From Chthoniobacteraceae bacterium (GTDB taxonomy: Bacteria > Verrucomicrobiota > Verrucomicrobiia > Chthoniobacterales > Chthoniobacteraceae): 33,949 nucleotides of DNA. The stretch covers positions 1 through 33,949 of the forward strand of contig CANJNZ010000050.1 in the NCBI GenBank assembly GCA_947476045.1. Direction: 5' to 3'. Every line of letters begins with the position of its first letter. Position 1 is the stretch's first letter. Both the position numbers and the translations under genes were made by a program. Below the pieces are notes generated by a model that made no database searches, was not told the DNA's origin, and was given only the letters and a program-made list of their open reading frames with translations. Positions 23,097 to 31,178 of the stretch are shown piece by piece.

Positions 23097-25238
23097 ATGT
23101 TCAAACGACTCACGTTCCTTTTCATAGCCGCTGCTCTCATCCTCACTGCGAGCGCACAGAAAGATTCCGAAGGAAAAATCATCTCCGAGCCCGTCATCGT
23201 CGCTGACACCACAGCATTCACGCCCGGCAAAGCATTCACCGTTGGCATTCACTTCAAGCTCGCGATTGGCTGGCATCTTTACTGGCAATGGCCCGGCAGC
23301 GTCGGCAAGCCGCTCACCATCGAGTGGGAACTGCCCGATGGCTGGAAAGTAGACGACATTCAGTGGCCGCTGCCCGAGTTGCTGACAGACGGCGAGGGAG
23401 GTAAGTTTTACGGCTACGAACACGAAGTCGTCTTTCCCGTCGTCATTACGCCCGGAGAAAAGCCGACGAGCGGCAGCGCAAAGATCACCGCGAAACTCGA
23501 CTGGCTTGCCTGCAAAACAGAATGTGTCCCGGGCAAAGCGAACGTAACAGTGAGCCTGCCATCTGGTGTGCCCGCACCAGCCAATGCCGAGCTGTTCACA
23601 AAGTGGCGTGCACAGCTTCCGCAAAACAGCACCGCTCCCACGCAGGATGTAAAAGTCAGTTCCGTCGGCAAGCAACTCAGCGTCCGCGTCGGCGGACTCG
23701 ACAAGACACTCGGCGTGGAATTTTTTCCTCTGCCGCCCGCGAATTTCTCCGGCAACTTCGACTACGGCTCAAAGCTCGCGACCGAAACCAACCCCGACGG
23801 AGCACGCACTTTTTCCTACAAATTTGAAAGCGACCTGCCCGGATGGGGCGGCTTGCTCGTCGTAAAAGACGCGGACGGCGTGAGGCGCGGCTGGTATGTC
23901 GGCGGGGAAAACTCGGGAGCCGCTGGCGGAGCACAATCAACCGCGCAGAAAAAGTCCGATGAAATCGTCGGCGACGACGGCGGCTGGAATCCCTTCGACG
24001 ACATCGCGAAGGACATCGCCAGCAAACAATCCTCCAGCTTTCTCGCGCTGCTGCTGCAAGGCTTTCTCGGCGGTCTGCTACTCAATCTGATGCCCTGCGT
24101 GCTACCCGTCATCAGTCTGAAGATCTTCGGCTTTCTCCAGCAGGCGGGCGAAGCGAAAGACCGCGTTTTCAAGCTTGGTCTCGCATTTTGCGCCGGCGTG
24201 TTTGCGTTCTTCATGATTCTCGCAGTCGCCATCGTTGCGCTCGCTTCGTTTGGAAAAACACTCGGCTGGGGCGAGCAGTTTTCCAATCCGCTGCTGCTCA
24301 CCGCCATGCTCGGCATCGTGTTCCTTTTCGGACTGAGCTTGCTGGGTGTTTTCGAAATCACGCTCGGTGGTGGCGCGTCATCAAAGCTCAGCGAACTCTC
24401 CTCAAAGGAAGGCCCCGGGGGCGCATTCATGCACGGACTTTTCACCACACTGCTCGGCACGAGTTGCACCGCTCCGCTCGTCGGGCCGGTCATCGGCACG
24501 GCGATCACACGCCCCGGCGCGGAGGTCTTCGCGCTCTTCGCTGCCATCGCCACGGGACTTTCGCTCCCGTATTTTCTGCTCACATGGAAGCCCGCCTGGA
24601 TGCGCTATCTGCCCAAACCCGGCACATGGATGGTGCGCTTCAAGCAAGTGCTCGGCTTCGTGATGCTCGGTCTTGTCGTATGGCTTCTCGGATCGCTCCC
24701 CGCCATATCCGCCATCGTCATGGCCGCATCATTTCTGCTAGTGCTCGGCTTTGGTGCGTGGCTGCTCGGCACGTATCACGACTCACGCTGGGCGCTGCCT
24801 TTCACCATCACACTCGCAGTCGGCGGCTGGTTTCTTTTTGTGCAGGGGAAAGTGAACGTCACAGCAGAAACCAGCGCTGCGGAAGGGACGAATGCCGAGG
24901 GTATCAATTGGGAGCCCTTCTCCATCCCGCGCATTCGCGAAGCACTTGAAGCCGGACAGCCTGTCTTCGTGGATTTCACCGCGAAGTGGTGCCTCAACTG
25001 CAAGGCCTACGAAAACCTCGTCATCAACACTGCGCCCGTCACTGCTGCACTCAAAGCGAAGAACGTCGTCACCATCCGCGCCGACTACACCAACCGTCCG
25101 GCGGTGATTGATGCACAGTTGAAAAAATGTGGCCGCGCAGGCGTTCCGCTCTACGTGCTCTTCCGCAAACGCGGTGACTACTGGCTCGCCGACGGACTCA
25201 CTCAGAGCGCACTGCTGGAGCAACTCAACAAACCCTAG
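23097..25238 (+). CDS. Thiol:disulfide interchange protein, DsbD/ScsB type
   Basis: The 713-residue membrane protein moves electrons from cytoplasmic thioredoxin to the envelope. Order: signal peptide (1-20); DsbD-alpha-like domain with a Cys-x3-Cys pair in WLACKTECVPG; a central membrane domain of about eight helices (300-580) with LMPCVLPVISLK and GTSCTAPLVG, each carrying one of the pair of buried cysteines; and a C-terminal thioredoxin-like domain with KWCLNCKAY (Cys632 and Cys635) and a cis-proline-type GVP near 683. This is the full DsbD arrangement. It lies 35 bases after the anti-sigma-like gene, so it is probably part of the ECF-controlled operon. The stop overlaps that of the sensor kinase as CTAG. 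Confidence 0.9.
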   Translation: MFKRLTFLFIAAALILTASAQKDSEGKIISEPVIVADTTAFTPGKAFTVGIHFKLAIGWHLYWQWPGSVGKPLTIEWELPDGWKVDDIQWPLPELLTDGEGGKFYGYEHEVVFPVVITPGEKPTSGSAKITAKLDWLACKTECVPGKANVTVSLPSGVPAPANAELFTKWRAQLPQNSTAPTQDVKVSSVGKQLSVRVGGLDKTLGVEFFPLPPANFSGNFDYGSKLATETNPDGARTFSYKFESDLPGWGGLLVVKDADGVRRGWYVGGENSGAAGGAQSTAQKKSDEIVGDDGGWNPFDDIAKDIASKQSSSFLALLLQGFLGGLLLNLMPCVLPVISLKIFGFLQQAGEAKDRVFKLGLAFCAGVFAFFMILAVAIVALASFGKTLGWGEQFSNPLLLTAMLGIVFLFGLSLLGVFEITLGGGASSKLSELSSKEGPGGAFMHGLFTTLLGTSCTAPLVGPVIGTAITRPGAEVFALFAAIATGLSLPYFLLTWKPAWMRYLPKPGTWMVRFKQVLGFVMLGLVVWLLGSLPAISAIVMAASFLLVLGFGAWLLGTYHDSRWALPFTITLAVGGWFLFVQGKVNVTAETSAAEGTNAEGINWEPFSIPRIREALEAGQPVFVDFTAKWCLNCKAYENLVINTAPVTAALKAKNVVTIRADYTNRPAVIDAQLKKCGRAGVPLYVLFRKRGDYWLADGLTQSALLEQLNKP

Positions 25239-27169
25239 CCCTTCGCCGCCTTCACAGGCTCGGCAGCCGTTGTGATCATCGCCTTCACACTGCGAAGTAA
25301 TTTCTCGGCAGTATAGGGTTTATCGAGAAATGTTTTTACTCCGAGGCTGTTCAAAATCGTCATGTTTTCCTTTTGGATGTAACCACTGGAAACGATCACT
25401 TTCACATCCGGCGTCAACTTCCGCAAAGAACGAACGAGTCCGATTCCATCCATCATTCCCATGTGGAGGTCCGTGATAACCAGCGAAATGGCATCGCGCC
25501 GCTCAAAGTAAAGCGCCAGCGCATCCGTGCCGTCCTCGGCGGTGTAGCAGTGGTAATTATTGGCCTCCAGCGTCGCAACGATGGCCTCGCGAATCGGCGC
25601 TTCATCATCCACCACCAGAATCAATTCCCCATTACCTTTGAGCAGTATTGCGTCCTCGGATTTTTTCACCTGCGACTTGGCCTCGCGGTTTGCGGGAAGG
25701 AAAACCTTGAAGGTCGTGCCCACGCCGACCTGGCTTTGCAGAGTGAGGAATCCTTTGTGGCCTTTCACGATGCCTATGACCGTGGCGAGACCCAGACCGG
25801 TGCCCTTTCCTTGTTCCTTGGTGGTAAAGAATAGATCGAAAATTTTGAGCATCACCTCCTGGGGCATTCCCTCGCCGGAATCGGTAACGCTGAAGCACAC
25901 ATGCGGACCGAGTTGAGCCCCGGGATTCATGCTCGCGAGGTGTTCGTCCACCTCTATGTTTTCGCACGCCACACGCAGCATCCCTCCCTTTGCCCCCATC
26001 GCATCGCGCGCATTTACGCAGAGATTGAGCAGCACCTGATGCAACTGCGTCGCGTCGCCAGTCGTCATCCAAAGATCGGCCCCGAAATTGGTCTGGATGT
26101 CTATGTTCTGCGGGAAAGTTTGCACCATCACCTTCGTCATTTCCGTGACGAGATGCTTCGGCTGGAGCAGGACGCGCTCGCCCTCGGCTCCGCGCGCAAA
26201 CGTGAGCACCTGCTTCACGATCCCGGCGCCACGCTCGGCACTGCCCTCGATGATATGCAGCATCTGCTGATCTTCCGGCCCGAGTGACTGCCGGAGGATC
26301 CCGGTCGCCATGAGGATGGGTGAAAGGATGTTGTTCAGGTCGTGCGCAATTCCGCTCGCGAGGGTTCCGAGGCTCTCCAGTCGCTGGGCGCGGAGAAACT
26401 GACCCTCGTATTTTTTGGCCTCGGAGACGTCCGTGCTGATCAACAAAACCGCTCTTGGCTGATTCGTCTCCTCTTCACGTGCCAGCGTCCATCGGGTGTC
26501 CACCGTGACTTTCCCGCCGTCCTTGCGGATATGGTTCATCTGCGCACTCCAGTCTCCTTTTTCCAAAAGCCCGCTCATGCACTTGAGCACTGTATCCATT
26601 TCCACCTTGAAAAGCTCGTGCACTTTCTTCCCTGCCGCCTCCTCCACCGTCCAGCCGTAAAGCTTGGCGGCTCCTTGATTCCAAAACAGGATTTCGCGCT
26701 CCAGATTGCAAACGATGATCGCGTCGGTGGCGAGATTCAAGACGTGGGCCAGTTCACGATTTTCCTCCTCGGCCCGGCGCTGGTCCGTGCGGTCGATGAT
26801 GGTGATGTGGATCGCCTTGCGTCCGCAAAAACTCACGAGTTGCCACGCCGTCTCCACCGCAACAATACCGCCGCTCTTGGTGAGATGCCGCCAGTTGCAC
26901 TCCGTGCTCATGCCGGCAACCGTGTCATATTCCACGCGACGGCGATATTCCAGGAAGGTCTGCGTATGCGACGGGGGATGCACCTGGTCTGCCGTCATTC
27001 CGAGGAACTCCTCGCGCGACCAGCCATAGCGACTGACAGCTGCGTCGTTCACTTCGAGAAATTTCAGCGTCTCCGTATCGAATATCCACATCGGCAGCAG
27101 CGCTTTGGAGAAAAGCTCATTGAACCCGGGCCGCATGGGCACAGCCGGAGCAACTGACGTCGTATCCAT
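25235..27169 (-). CDS. Hybrid sensor histidine kinase (PAS-PAS-HisKA-HATPase-receiver)
   Basis: The 644-residue cytoplasmic protein has no membrane segment. Order: PAS-1 (about 18-125, with MWIFDTETLKFLEVNDAA), PAS-2 (about 145-250, with ILFWNQGAAKLYGW), a dimerisation/phosphoacceptor domain with His276 (LASGIAHDLNNIL), an ATPase domain with N-box LNLCVNARDAM, DSGEGMP (430-436) and GKGTGLGLA (454-462), then a receiver domain (about 515-635) with the phosphorylated Asp567 in LVITDLHMG and the conserved Lys in FLDKPY. The kinase can therefore autophosphorylate and relay to its own receiver; the signal and output are unknown. The ATG at 27169 is chosen because the upstream frame lacks PAS homology. 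It faces DsbD tail to tail. Confidence 0.92.
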   Translation of the reverse strand: MDTTSVAPAVPMRPGFNELFSKALLPMWIFDTETLKFLEVNDAAVSRYGWSREEFLGMTADQVHPPSHTQTFLEYRRRVEYDTVAGMSTECNWRHLTKSGGIVAVETAWQLVSFCGRKAIHITIIDRTDQRRAEEENRELAHVLNLATDAIIVCNLEREILFWNQGAAKLYGWTVEEAAGKKVHELFKVEMDTVLKCMSGLLEKGDWSAQMNHIRKDGGKVTVDTRWTLAREEETNQPRAVLLISTDVSEAKKYEGQFLRAQRLESLGTLASGIAHDLNNILSPILMATGILRQSLGPEDQQMLHIIEGSAERGAGIVKQVLTFARGAEGERVLLQPKHLVTEMTKVMVQTFPQNIDIQTNFGADLWMTTGDATQLHQVLLNLCVNARDAMGAKGGMLRVACENIEVDEHLASMNPGAQLGPHVCFSVTDSGEGMPQEVMLKIFDLFFTTKEQGKGTGLGLATVIGIVKGHKGFLTLQSQVGVGTTFKVFLPANREAKSQVKKSEDAILLKGNGELILVVDDEAPIREAIVATLEANNYHCYTAEDGTDALALYFERRDAISLVITDLHMGMMDGIGLVRSLRKLTPDVKVIVSSGYIQKENMTILNSLGVKTFLDKPYTAEKLLRSVKAMITTAAEPVKAAKG

Positions 27170-27325
27170 TACGGATAACTTGGCGTCAAATGGGATTGGT
27201 TTTATGTTGGATAGCAATTGGCTGGACACAGAGCAAACTTGGAAAAGCAGCTTCCGAGCACAAAACGTGGGATTTTTCAAAAAAACCACACATCTTATCA
27301 GAGAAAAATACCCGCAAAAACAGCG

Positions 27326-28165
27326 CTAATGCTGTAGCGAAACCGCGATGCGGATGGACTTCGGTTTTCCCTCCGTGAGCCAGCCTTCCGGCGTTTGCAA
27401 GATGCCGACCACCTGTTTTGGCAGCGGTTTTCGGAAATACTCGGATATCGTCTGCGTAAGCACAAACTCCCCCTCCCCTTTCGTCAGCAATTCCGGCTTA
27501 TTCGGGTCAATCAGCCCGTCTTCGGTGAAAAACGTCACACTTTTCACCGAAGAAAAATGAGCTTTAGCCGCCGGAGTCACCGGCTTGATGCGCATCACAA
27601 CTTCCCCGTTCTTGTGCGTCACCTCCACATTCCAGTCGCTCGACTGCTTTGCCACGCTCGCCCTGCTTTCCTCAAACATCTTCGCCCGGCGCCCATCATG
27701 CGGAGCCTCCCTATCGCTCACTGGCAACTCGATGCTTAGTTCCTTGAAGCCCGGATTGCAGTCGCGCCCACAGCACATCCAGCGCGCCTTTCCTTCGAGT
27801 TTCACAATCTTCCCCGGAAGCAAGTTTTTCGGTGGCGTGATGCACATCGGCAGCAACTTCTCGCCATGAAAACCCTGCGCCTTGATTTGAAACATAAACA
27901 CTCGCTCCGGCTCCGGCCACTCGATGGGGTCGGCTTTCCAGCCCTTCGGCAGCTTCCACTCCATCGCCGTGGGGATGCCCACGATGCCGGTATATTTCCA
28001 GTAAGTGTGATACCCTCGCGGATGCTCCAGATGTAGCCCGACGTAGAAAGGCTTGCCCGGCTGTATGGATGTCACCTCGGAAACCAACTCAATGCTCAGC
28101 GGATTTTCCACGGCAAAGCCCGTCGCTGCAAAAAAACTAAGCGCGATGAAAGCGATGTATCTCAT
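27326..28165 (-). CDS. Secreted DsbD N-terminal-domain protein (stand-alone)
   Basis: The 279-residue protein has a signal peptide (FIALSFFAATGFA) followed by one DsbD-alpha-like domain. It is collinear with residues 20-160 of the DsbD protein at 23097: PGKPFYVGLHLEHPRGYHTYW against PGKAFTVGIHFKLAIGWHLYW, and the pattern WKLPKGWKADPIEWPEPE. It retains the Cys-x3-Cys-like pair (WMCCGRDCNPG) but has neither membrane domain nor thioredoxin domain. Such stand-alone proteins could carry electrons from DsbD to periplasmic substrates. The ATG at 28165 (MRYIAFIAL) has an AAGGTGAC sequence just upstream. It lies close to the kinase gene on the same strand. Confidence 0.8.
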   Translation of the reverse strand: MRYIAFIALSFFAATGFAVENPLSIELVSEVTSIQPGKPFYVGLHLEHPRGYHTYWKYTGIVGIPTAMEWKLPKGWKADPIEWPEPERVFMFQIKAQGFHGEKLLPMCITPPKNLLPGKIVKLEGKARWMCCGRDCNPGFKELSIELPVSDREAPHDGRRAKMFEESRASVAKQSSDWNVEVTHKNGEVVMRIKPVTPAAKAHFSSVKSVTFFTEDGLIDPNKPELLTKGEGEFVLTQTISEYFRKPLPKQVVGILQTPEGWLTEGKPKSIRIAVSLQH

Positions 28166-28270
28166 GTCACCTTCCACCCTGCGCATCCCGCGCAATCTTA
28201 CAATCCATCTCCCGCGTCGCTTTAAAATACTCGCTTGCTGCGAGCGCCTCATCCCACTGCACTGCAACCC

Positions 28271-28726
28271 ATGCGCATCTTCGTCCATGTGCCCTCGCAA
28301 ACGCTCGACCTGCTCGATGACTCCAGCGCGCTCCTCCGCCGCTACGTGTGCTCGACCTCGAAATTCGGCATCGGCTTCGAGCCCGGATCGAACTGCACAC
28401 CGACTGGACGCTTCCGCATCGCAGAAAAAATCGGCGATGGCGCAAAGCCCGGCATCATTTTTAAATCACGCATCGCCACGCGAAAAATCGGACGCGACGA
28501 CGACGAAACCGATCACGTGCAGACGCGCATCCTCTGGCTCGACGGCCTCGACAAAAAAAATGCGAACACCAAGTCGCGCTACATTTACATTCACGGCACC
28601 AACGCCGAATCGCGCCTCGGCATCCCCGCCAGTCACGGCTGTGTGCGCATGGGAAATCAGGACATCATCGAGTTGTTCGACGCCGTGCACGTCGGCACAA
28701 AAGTCGTCATCAGCGACAAACTATAG
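28271..28726 (+). CDS. L,D-transpeptidase (YkuD domain), no signal peptide visible
   Basis: The 151-residue protein is almost entirely a YkuD catalytic domain: IFVHVPSQTLDLLDD, then the tract with TPTGRFRIAEKIG, and the signature IHGTNAESRLGIPASHGCVRM with His108 and the nucleophile Cys124. Such enzymes cross-link peptidoglycan between diaminopimelate residues or attach lipoproteins. Most have an N-terminal signal peptide; this one starts MRIFVHVPSQ at 28271 and none is evident. The frame can be read back to 28235, but those residues are not signal-like either. It is divergent from the DsbD-N gene with about 105 bases between starts. Confidence 0.85.
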   Translation: MRIFVHVPSQTLDLLDDSSALLRRYVCSTSKFGIGFEPGSNCTPTGRFRIAEKIGDGAKPGIIFKSRIATRKIGRDDDETDHVQTRILWLDGLDKKNANTKSRYIYIHGTNAESRLGIPASHGCVRMGNQDIIELFDAVHVGTKVVISDKL

Positions 28727-28800
28727 CTATGACACGAAGATTTGCGTTGTCTCGATTCATTAAAACCGCCTATGTGGGCACTCATATGCAACTTGCACTA

Positions 28801-28810
28801 AAGGAGGTGA
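28801..28810 (+). promoter_or_regulatory. Ideal Shine-Dalgarno of the 37-residue lipoprotein gene
   Basis: AAGGAGGTGA matches the anti-Shine-Dalgarno over ten bases; GGAGG lies 12 bases from the ATG at 28820. Most other starts in this window have no such site. Confidence 0.75.
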
Positions 28811-28819
28811 CACACTGAC

Positions 28820-28933
28820 ATGCGTATTCTCGCTCTCATCGCACTCGCGGCCATGACGTTCGGCTTCGCCGCTTGCTCTTCTTCGGAAAAGCATTGCGCC
28901 GCTCCGGCTCCAGCCAAGGGTTACAAGAAGTAG
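28820..28933 (+). CDS. Tiny lipoprotein, 37 residues
   Basis: The frame encodes MRILALIALAAMTFGFAACSS followed by about 16 more residues. The signal reads as a lipobox (FAAC, Cys19) with a basic start and hydrophobic core, leaving a mature part of about 19 residues with a second cysteine, Ala/Pro-rich linker and a basic C-terminus (KGYKK). It is too short for most gene finders. Support comes from the ideal Shine-Dalgarno at 28801-28810 and the terminator at 28961. It resembles entericidin-type or Lpp-like miniature lipoproteins in size, but no family is recognised. It probably is abundantly translated. Confidence 0.75.
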   Translation: MRILALIALAAMTFGFAACSSSEKHCAAPAPAKGYKK

Positions 28934-28957
28934 TCCCACTTCCCAACCAAGGGATTT

Positions 28958-29683
28958 TTAAAGGTCAGACCGCTCGTCGGTCTGGCCTTTTCTTTTGCGT
29001 GCGACCTCCGCTCCATGGCGATCACTGCCTGCGGACAGGAGTGCCACAGAATCGCTTGCGCAAGGGTTACTGCAAACATTCGGCATCACTTCCCCGGCTT
29101 GCACAGAAATGTGCGCACTCCCTGCGAGCAGAAAGCGCCACGGCAAATGCTGCGCACGCGAAATGCCGATGCGCGCATCGGTCTCCACCGCCACGGGCGA
29201 TTCGGGCGGGAGAAAAGACACGCCTCTTCCTCCGCAGAAATCGCGACCGTGATCATGCCCCGTGACGCCGAGCGCCTGTGCAAGTTTTCCCGGCCCGCTG
29301 CACAGCGCCTGTGGCTTCAGGGTCTTCGTGCTCTTTTGCGCGGCGGATCGCCGACGCGTCATCGCTGCGAGACCGGCGGCTGGCTCCAGCGCGCGGAGCA
29401 ACACGAACCCTTCCTCCGCACCACCCTTCACCAGCACATTCAGCATCCAATACATCCCGTAGTTGAAATACACATACGCCGCGCCGGGCGGATGCGCCGC
29501 GACAAACGCCCGTGCACTCGGTCGCGTCCATGTGTGACACGCCTCATCGCCCACCGCGCTGTAAGCCTCCGTCTCCGCGACCACGCCCGCGCATTTTCTC
29601 CACACGAGCGTGCAGCCGATCAGCTCCCGCGCACACGTCACCGGGTCGCGCATGAAAAATTCCCGTGGCAGAAAGTCGCTCAC
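28958..29683 (-). CDS. 3-methyladenine DNA glycosylase (AAG/MPG family)
   Basis: The 241-residue enzyme removes alkylated and deaminated purines from DNA. The catalytic and intercalating sites are readable: the ETEAY motif with Glu39 and Tyr41, the nearby His50 (DEACHTW), YVYFNYGMYWMLNV, and the signature GPGKLAQALGV. The likely start is GTG at 29683 (read MSDFLPREFF), because this restores the family's LPREFF beginning; it overlaps the TGA of the Nif3-like gene as GTGA, giving coupling. An ATG at 29653 would cut off those residues. The C-terminal codons coincide with the terminator of the lipoprotein gene on the other strand. Confidence 0.87.
   Translation of the reverse strand: MSDFLPREFFMRDPVTCARELIGCTLVWRKCAGVVAETEAYSAVGDEACHTWTRPSARAFVAAHPPGAAYVYFNYGMYWMLNVLVKGGAEEGFVLLRALEPAAGLAAMTRRRSAAQKSTKTLKPQALCSGPGKLAQALGVTGHDHGRDFCGGRGVSFLPPESPVAVETDARIGISRAQHLPWRFLLAGSAHISVQAGEVMPNVCSNPCASDSVALLSAGSDRHGAEVARKRKGQTDERSDL
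28961..28996 (+). terminator. Intrinsic terminator after the tiny lipoprotein gene
   Basis: AAGGTCAGACCG (28961-28972) pairs with CGGTCTGGCCTT (28978-28989) around a 5-base loop, with one wobble pair, followed by TTTTCTTTT-like sequence. It lies 27 bases after the lipoprotein stop and overlaps the last codons of the convergent glycosylase gene. Confidence 0.85.
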
Positions 29684-30429
29684 AGCCCCGTGGGATGCGC
29701 GATGAATTCGCACGGAATGCGGAACTTCTTCGCCACATGTTCGCCGAGCGCACGCACGCCGAAGGTCTCCGTCGCATAGTGTCCGGCGTAGAAAAGATTC
29801 ACGTCCAGTTCCTCCGCCAGCGTGAACGTATGATGCGGCCCCTCCCCGCACACGAACGTATCACAGCCCATCGCCGCCGCAGTCGCGACTTCACCGCCCG
29901 AGCCGCCGCTGCAAATCCCCACGCGCCGCACATTCGCAGGCCCGCCCGGCGCGAGATGCACACGCCCGCCCACCGCGCGCTCGATGCGCCGCGCAAACTC
30001 CGCGCGCGTCGTTTTCACCTCGCCGACCAGACCGATGAGATGCCCCTTCGCCTCGAAAGCCCGCTCGCATTTCCGCAAACCGAGCGCCTTCGCTAGCAGC
30101 GCGTTGTTGCCGAGCTTCGCGTGTAAATCGAGCGGCAGATGCGAGCCATACACCGCGAGGTCGCCATCGAACGCGATCTGCAATTTCCGCCGCAACGCAC
30201 CCGTGAACCGCTGTGCCCCGCCCCACAGCATCCCGTGATGCACCAGCAGCAACGTGCCCCGCACCCGCGCCGCCTCCACGAACACCGCTTCGCAAGCATC
30301 CACCGCCGCGCACACCCGCGCCACGCGCCCGCTGTTTTCGAGTTGCAGCCCGTTCAGTGCGCCGGGGTAATCGGCGACGCGGGCGTGATCGAGGAGTTCG
30401 TCGAGATAGCGGGTAATGTCGCGGAGCAT
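29680..30429 (-). CDS. Nif3-like dinuclear metal-centre protein (DUF34)
   Basis: The 249-residue protein belongs to the Nif3/YbgI family, which forms a toroidal hexamer with a two-metal site. The metal ligands are readable: the LLVHHGMLWGG histidine pair near residue 63, YGSHLPLDLH near 93-102, and the terminal GHYATETFG with a histidine and a glutamate. The biochemical role is unsettled; some members are called GTP cyclohydrolase I type 2 on weak grounds. Length matches the short class without the inserted domain. Its stop overlaps the start of the 3-methyladenine glycosylase as GTGA, so they are translationally coupled. Confidence 0.87.
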   Translation of the reverse strand: MLRDITRYLDELLDHARVADYPGALNGLQLENSGRVARVCAAVDACEAVFVEAARVRGTLLLVHHGMLWGGAQRFTGALRRKLQIAFDGDLAVYGSHLPLDLHAKLGNNALLAKALGLRKCERAFEAKGHLIGLVGEVKTTRAEFARRIERAVGGRVHLAPGGPANVRRVGICSGGSGGEVATAAAMGCDTFVCGEGPHHTFTLAEELDVNLFYAGHYATETFGVRALGEHVAKKFRIPCEFIAHPTGL

Positions 30430-30548
30430 GGGTGCGTGGAATCAGTCGGAGGGGACTAAAAGAGGGATAAAGTGTCAGTGTATCTTTGCGGTAACAATTT
30501 AAAGCCTGAGAGCATAATACAGAGCGTGAGAAGATATAGCGGAAAGCT

Positions 30549-31142
30549 TCACTCACCGTCTACAGTTTGGAATTCCCATGCGCTGAACATTTCTGAAGGC
30601 ATGCCGCAAGAAATCATCAATTCCCGAGCCTCAACATCAACGACCGTATAACCGTTTCCATACAAAACAAAGCACGCAGGTGAAGCTGGAACTTTTTCGT
30701 ATTCGAGAGGTATAGGTGCCGCCGCTACAATAATATCTCGTTCAGGTTCGAAGACTAAAATATCCGCCTTTTCCTGATCGATAGCGTCCACCAAATTACA
30801 CACATAAATAGCACGCTTATTTGTATATTCACTTGAGTCGGAAATTATCGGCAGACTTTGAATACAATTTGGCAGGACACTGGCGATTCGATCAGCTAGC
30901 TCAGCAGGGGCAATGATATGATTCGCCATATAGACCGATGGACATAGGCCGGGGATTATTACTTTCACTGAAACCCCCCATCCTTTCGGAACAGATTTCA
31001 TCCCTTTCATTACCTCGAGATACTGCGAAGAACTAAGCTGTATGGCATCCTCACTTACGCTCTCAAGCATGAGGTGCAAGAGCGGCGCTTTTTCTAAGTT
31101 TAATTGTGGATTTGTTAGATGCCAGAAACTGCGCTTAGTCAT
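30549..31142 (-). CDS. Orphan protein of unknown function, less GC-rich
   Basis: The 197-residue product is not recognised. It has no signal peptide or membrane segment. It looks like a mixed alpha/beta cytoplasmic protein, with a hydrophobic stretch near residues 64-80 (KVIIPGLCPSVYMANHI) and a C-terminal PACFVLYGNGYTVVDVEARE segment. The coding sequence is clearly richer in A and T than its neighbours, and its codon choice differs, which suggests recent transfer. The ATG at 31142 is chosen; a GTG seven codons upstream is an alternative. It lies between a Nif3-like gene and a dienelactone hydrolase gene on the same strand. An immunity-type or phage-derived role is conceivable but unsupported. 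Confidence 0.55.
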   Translation of the reverse strand: MTKRSFWHLTNPQLNLEKAPLLHLMLESVSEDAIQLSSSQYLEVMKGMKSVPKGWGVSVKVIIPGLCPSVYMANHIIAPAELADRIASVLPNCIQSLPIISDSSEYTNKRAIYVCNLVDAIDQEKADILVFEPERDIIVAAAPIPLEYEKVPASPACFVLYGNGYTVVDVEARELMISCGMPSEMFSAWEFQTVDGE

Positions 31143-31178
31143 AGCTATTGGTAGTAGAAACACTCTCCTATCCCGTTA

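Noticed and set aside
27267-27289. GTGG...CCAC inverted repeat with A/T-rich centre between the kinase and DsbD-N genes
   Set aside because: The outer stem is only four pairs, the centre is A/T only and no T-tail follows on the minus strand. It may be chance in an AT-rich gap.
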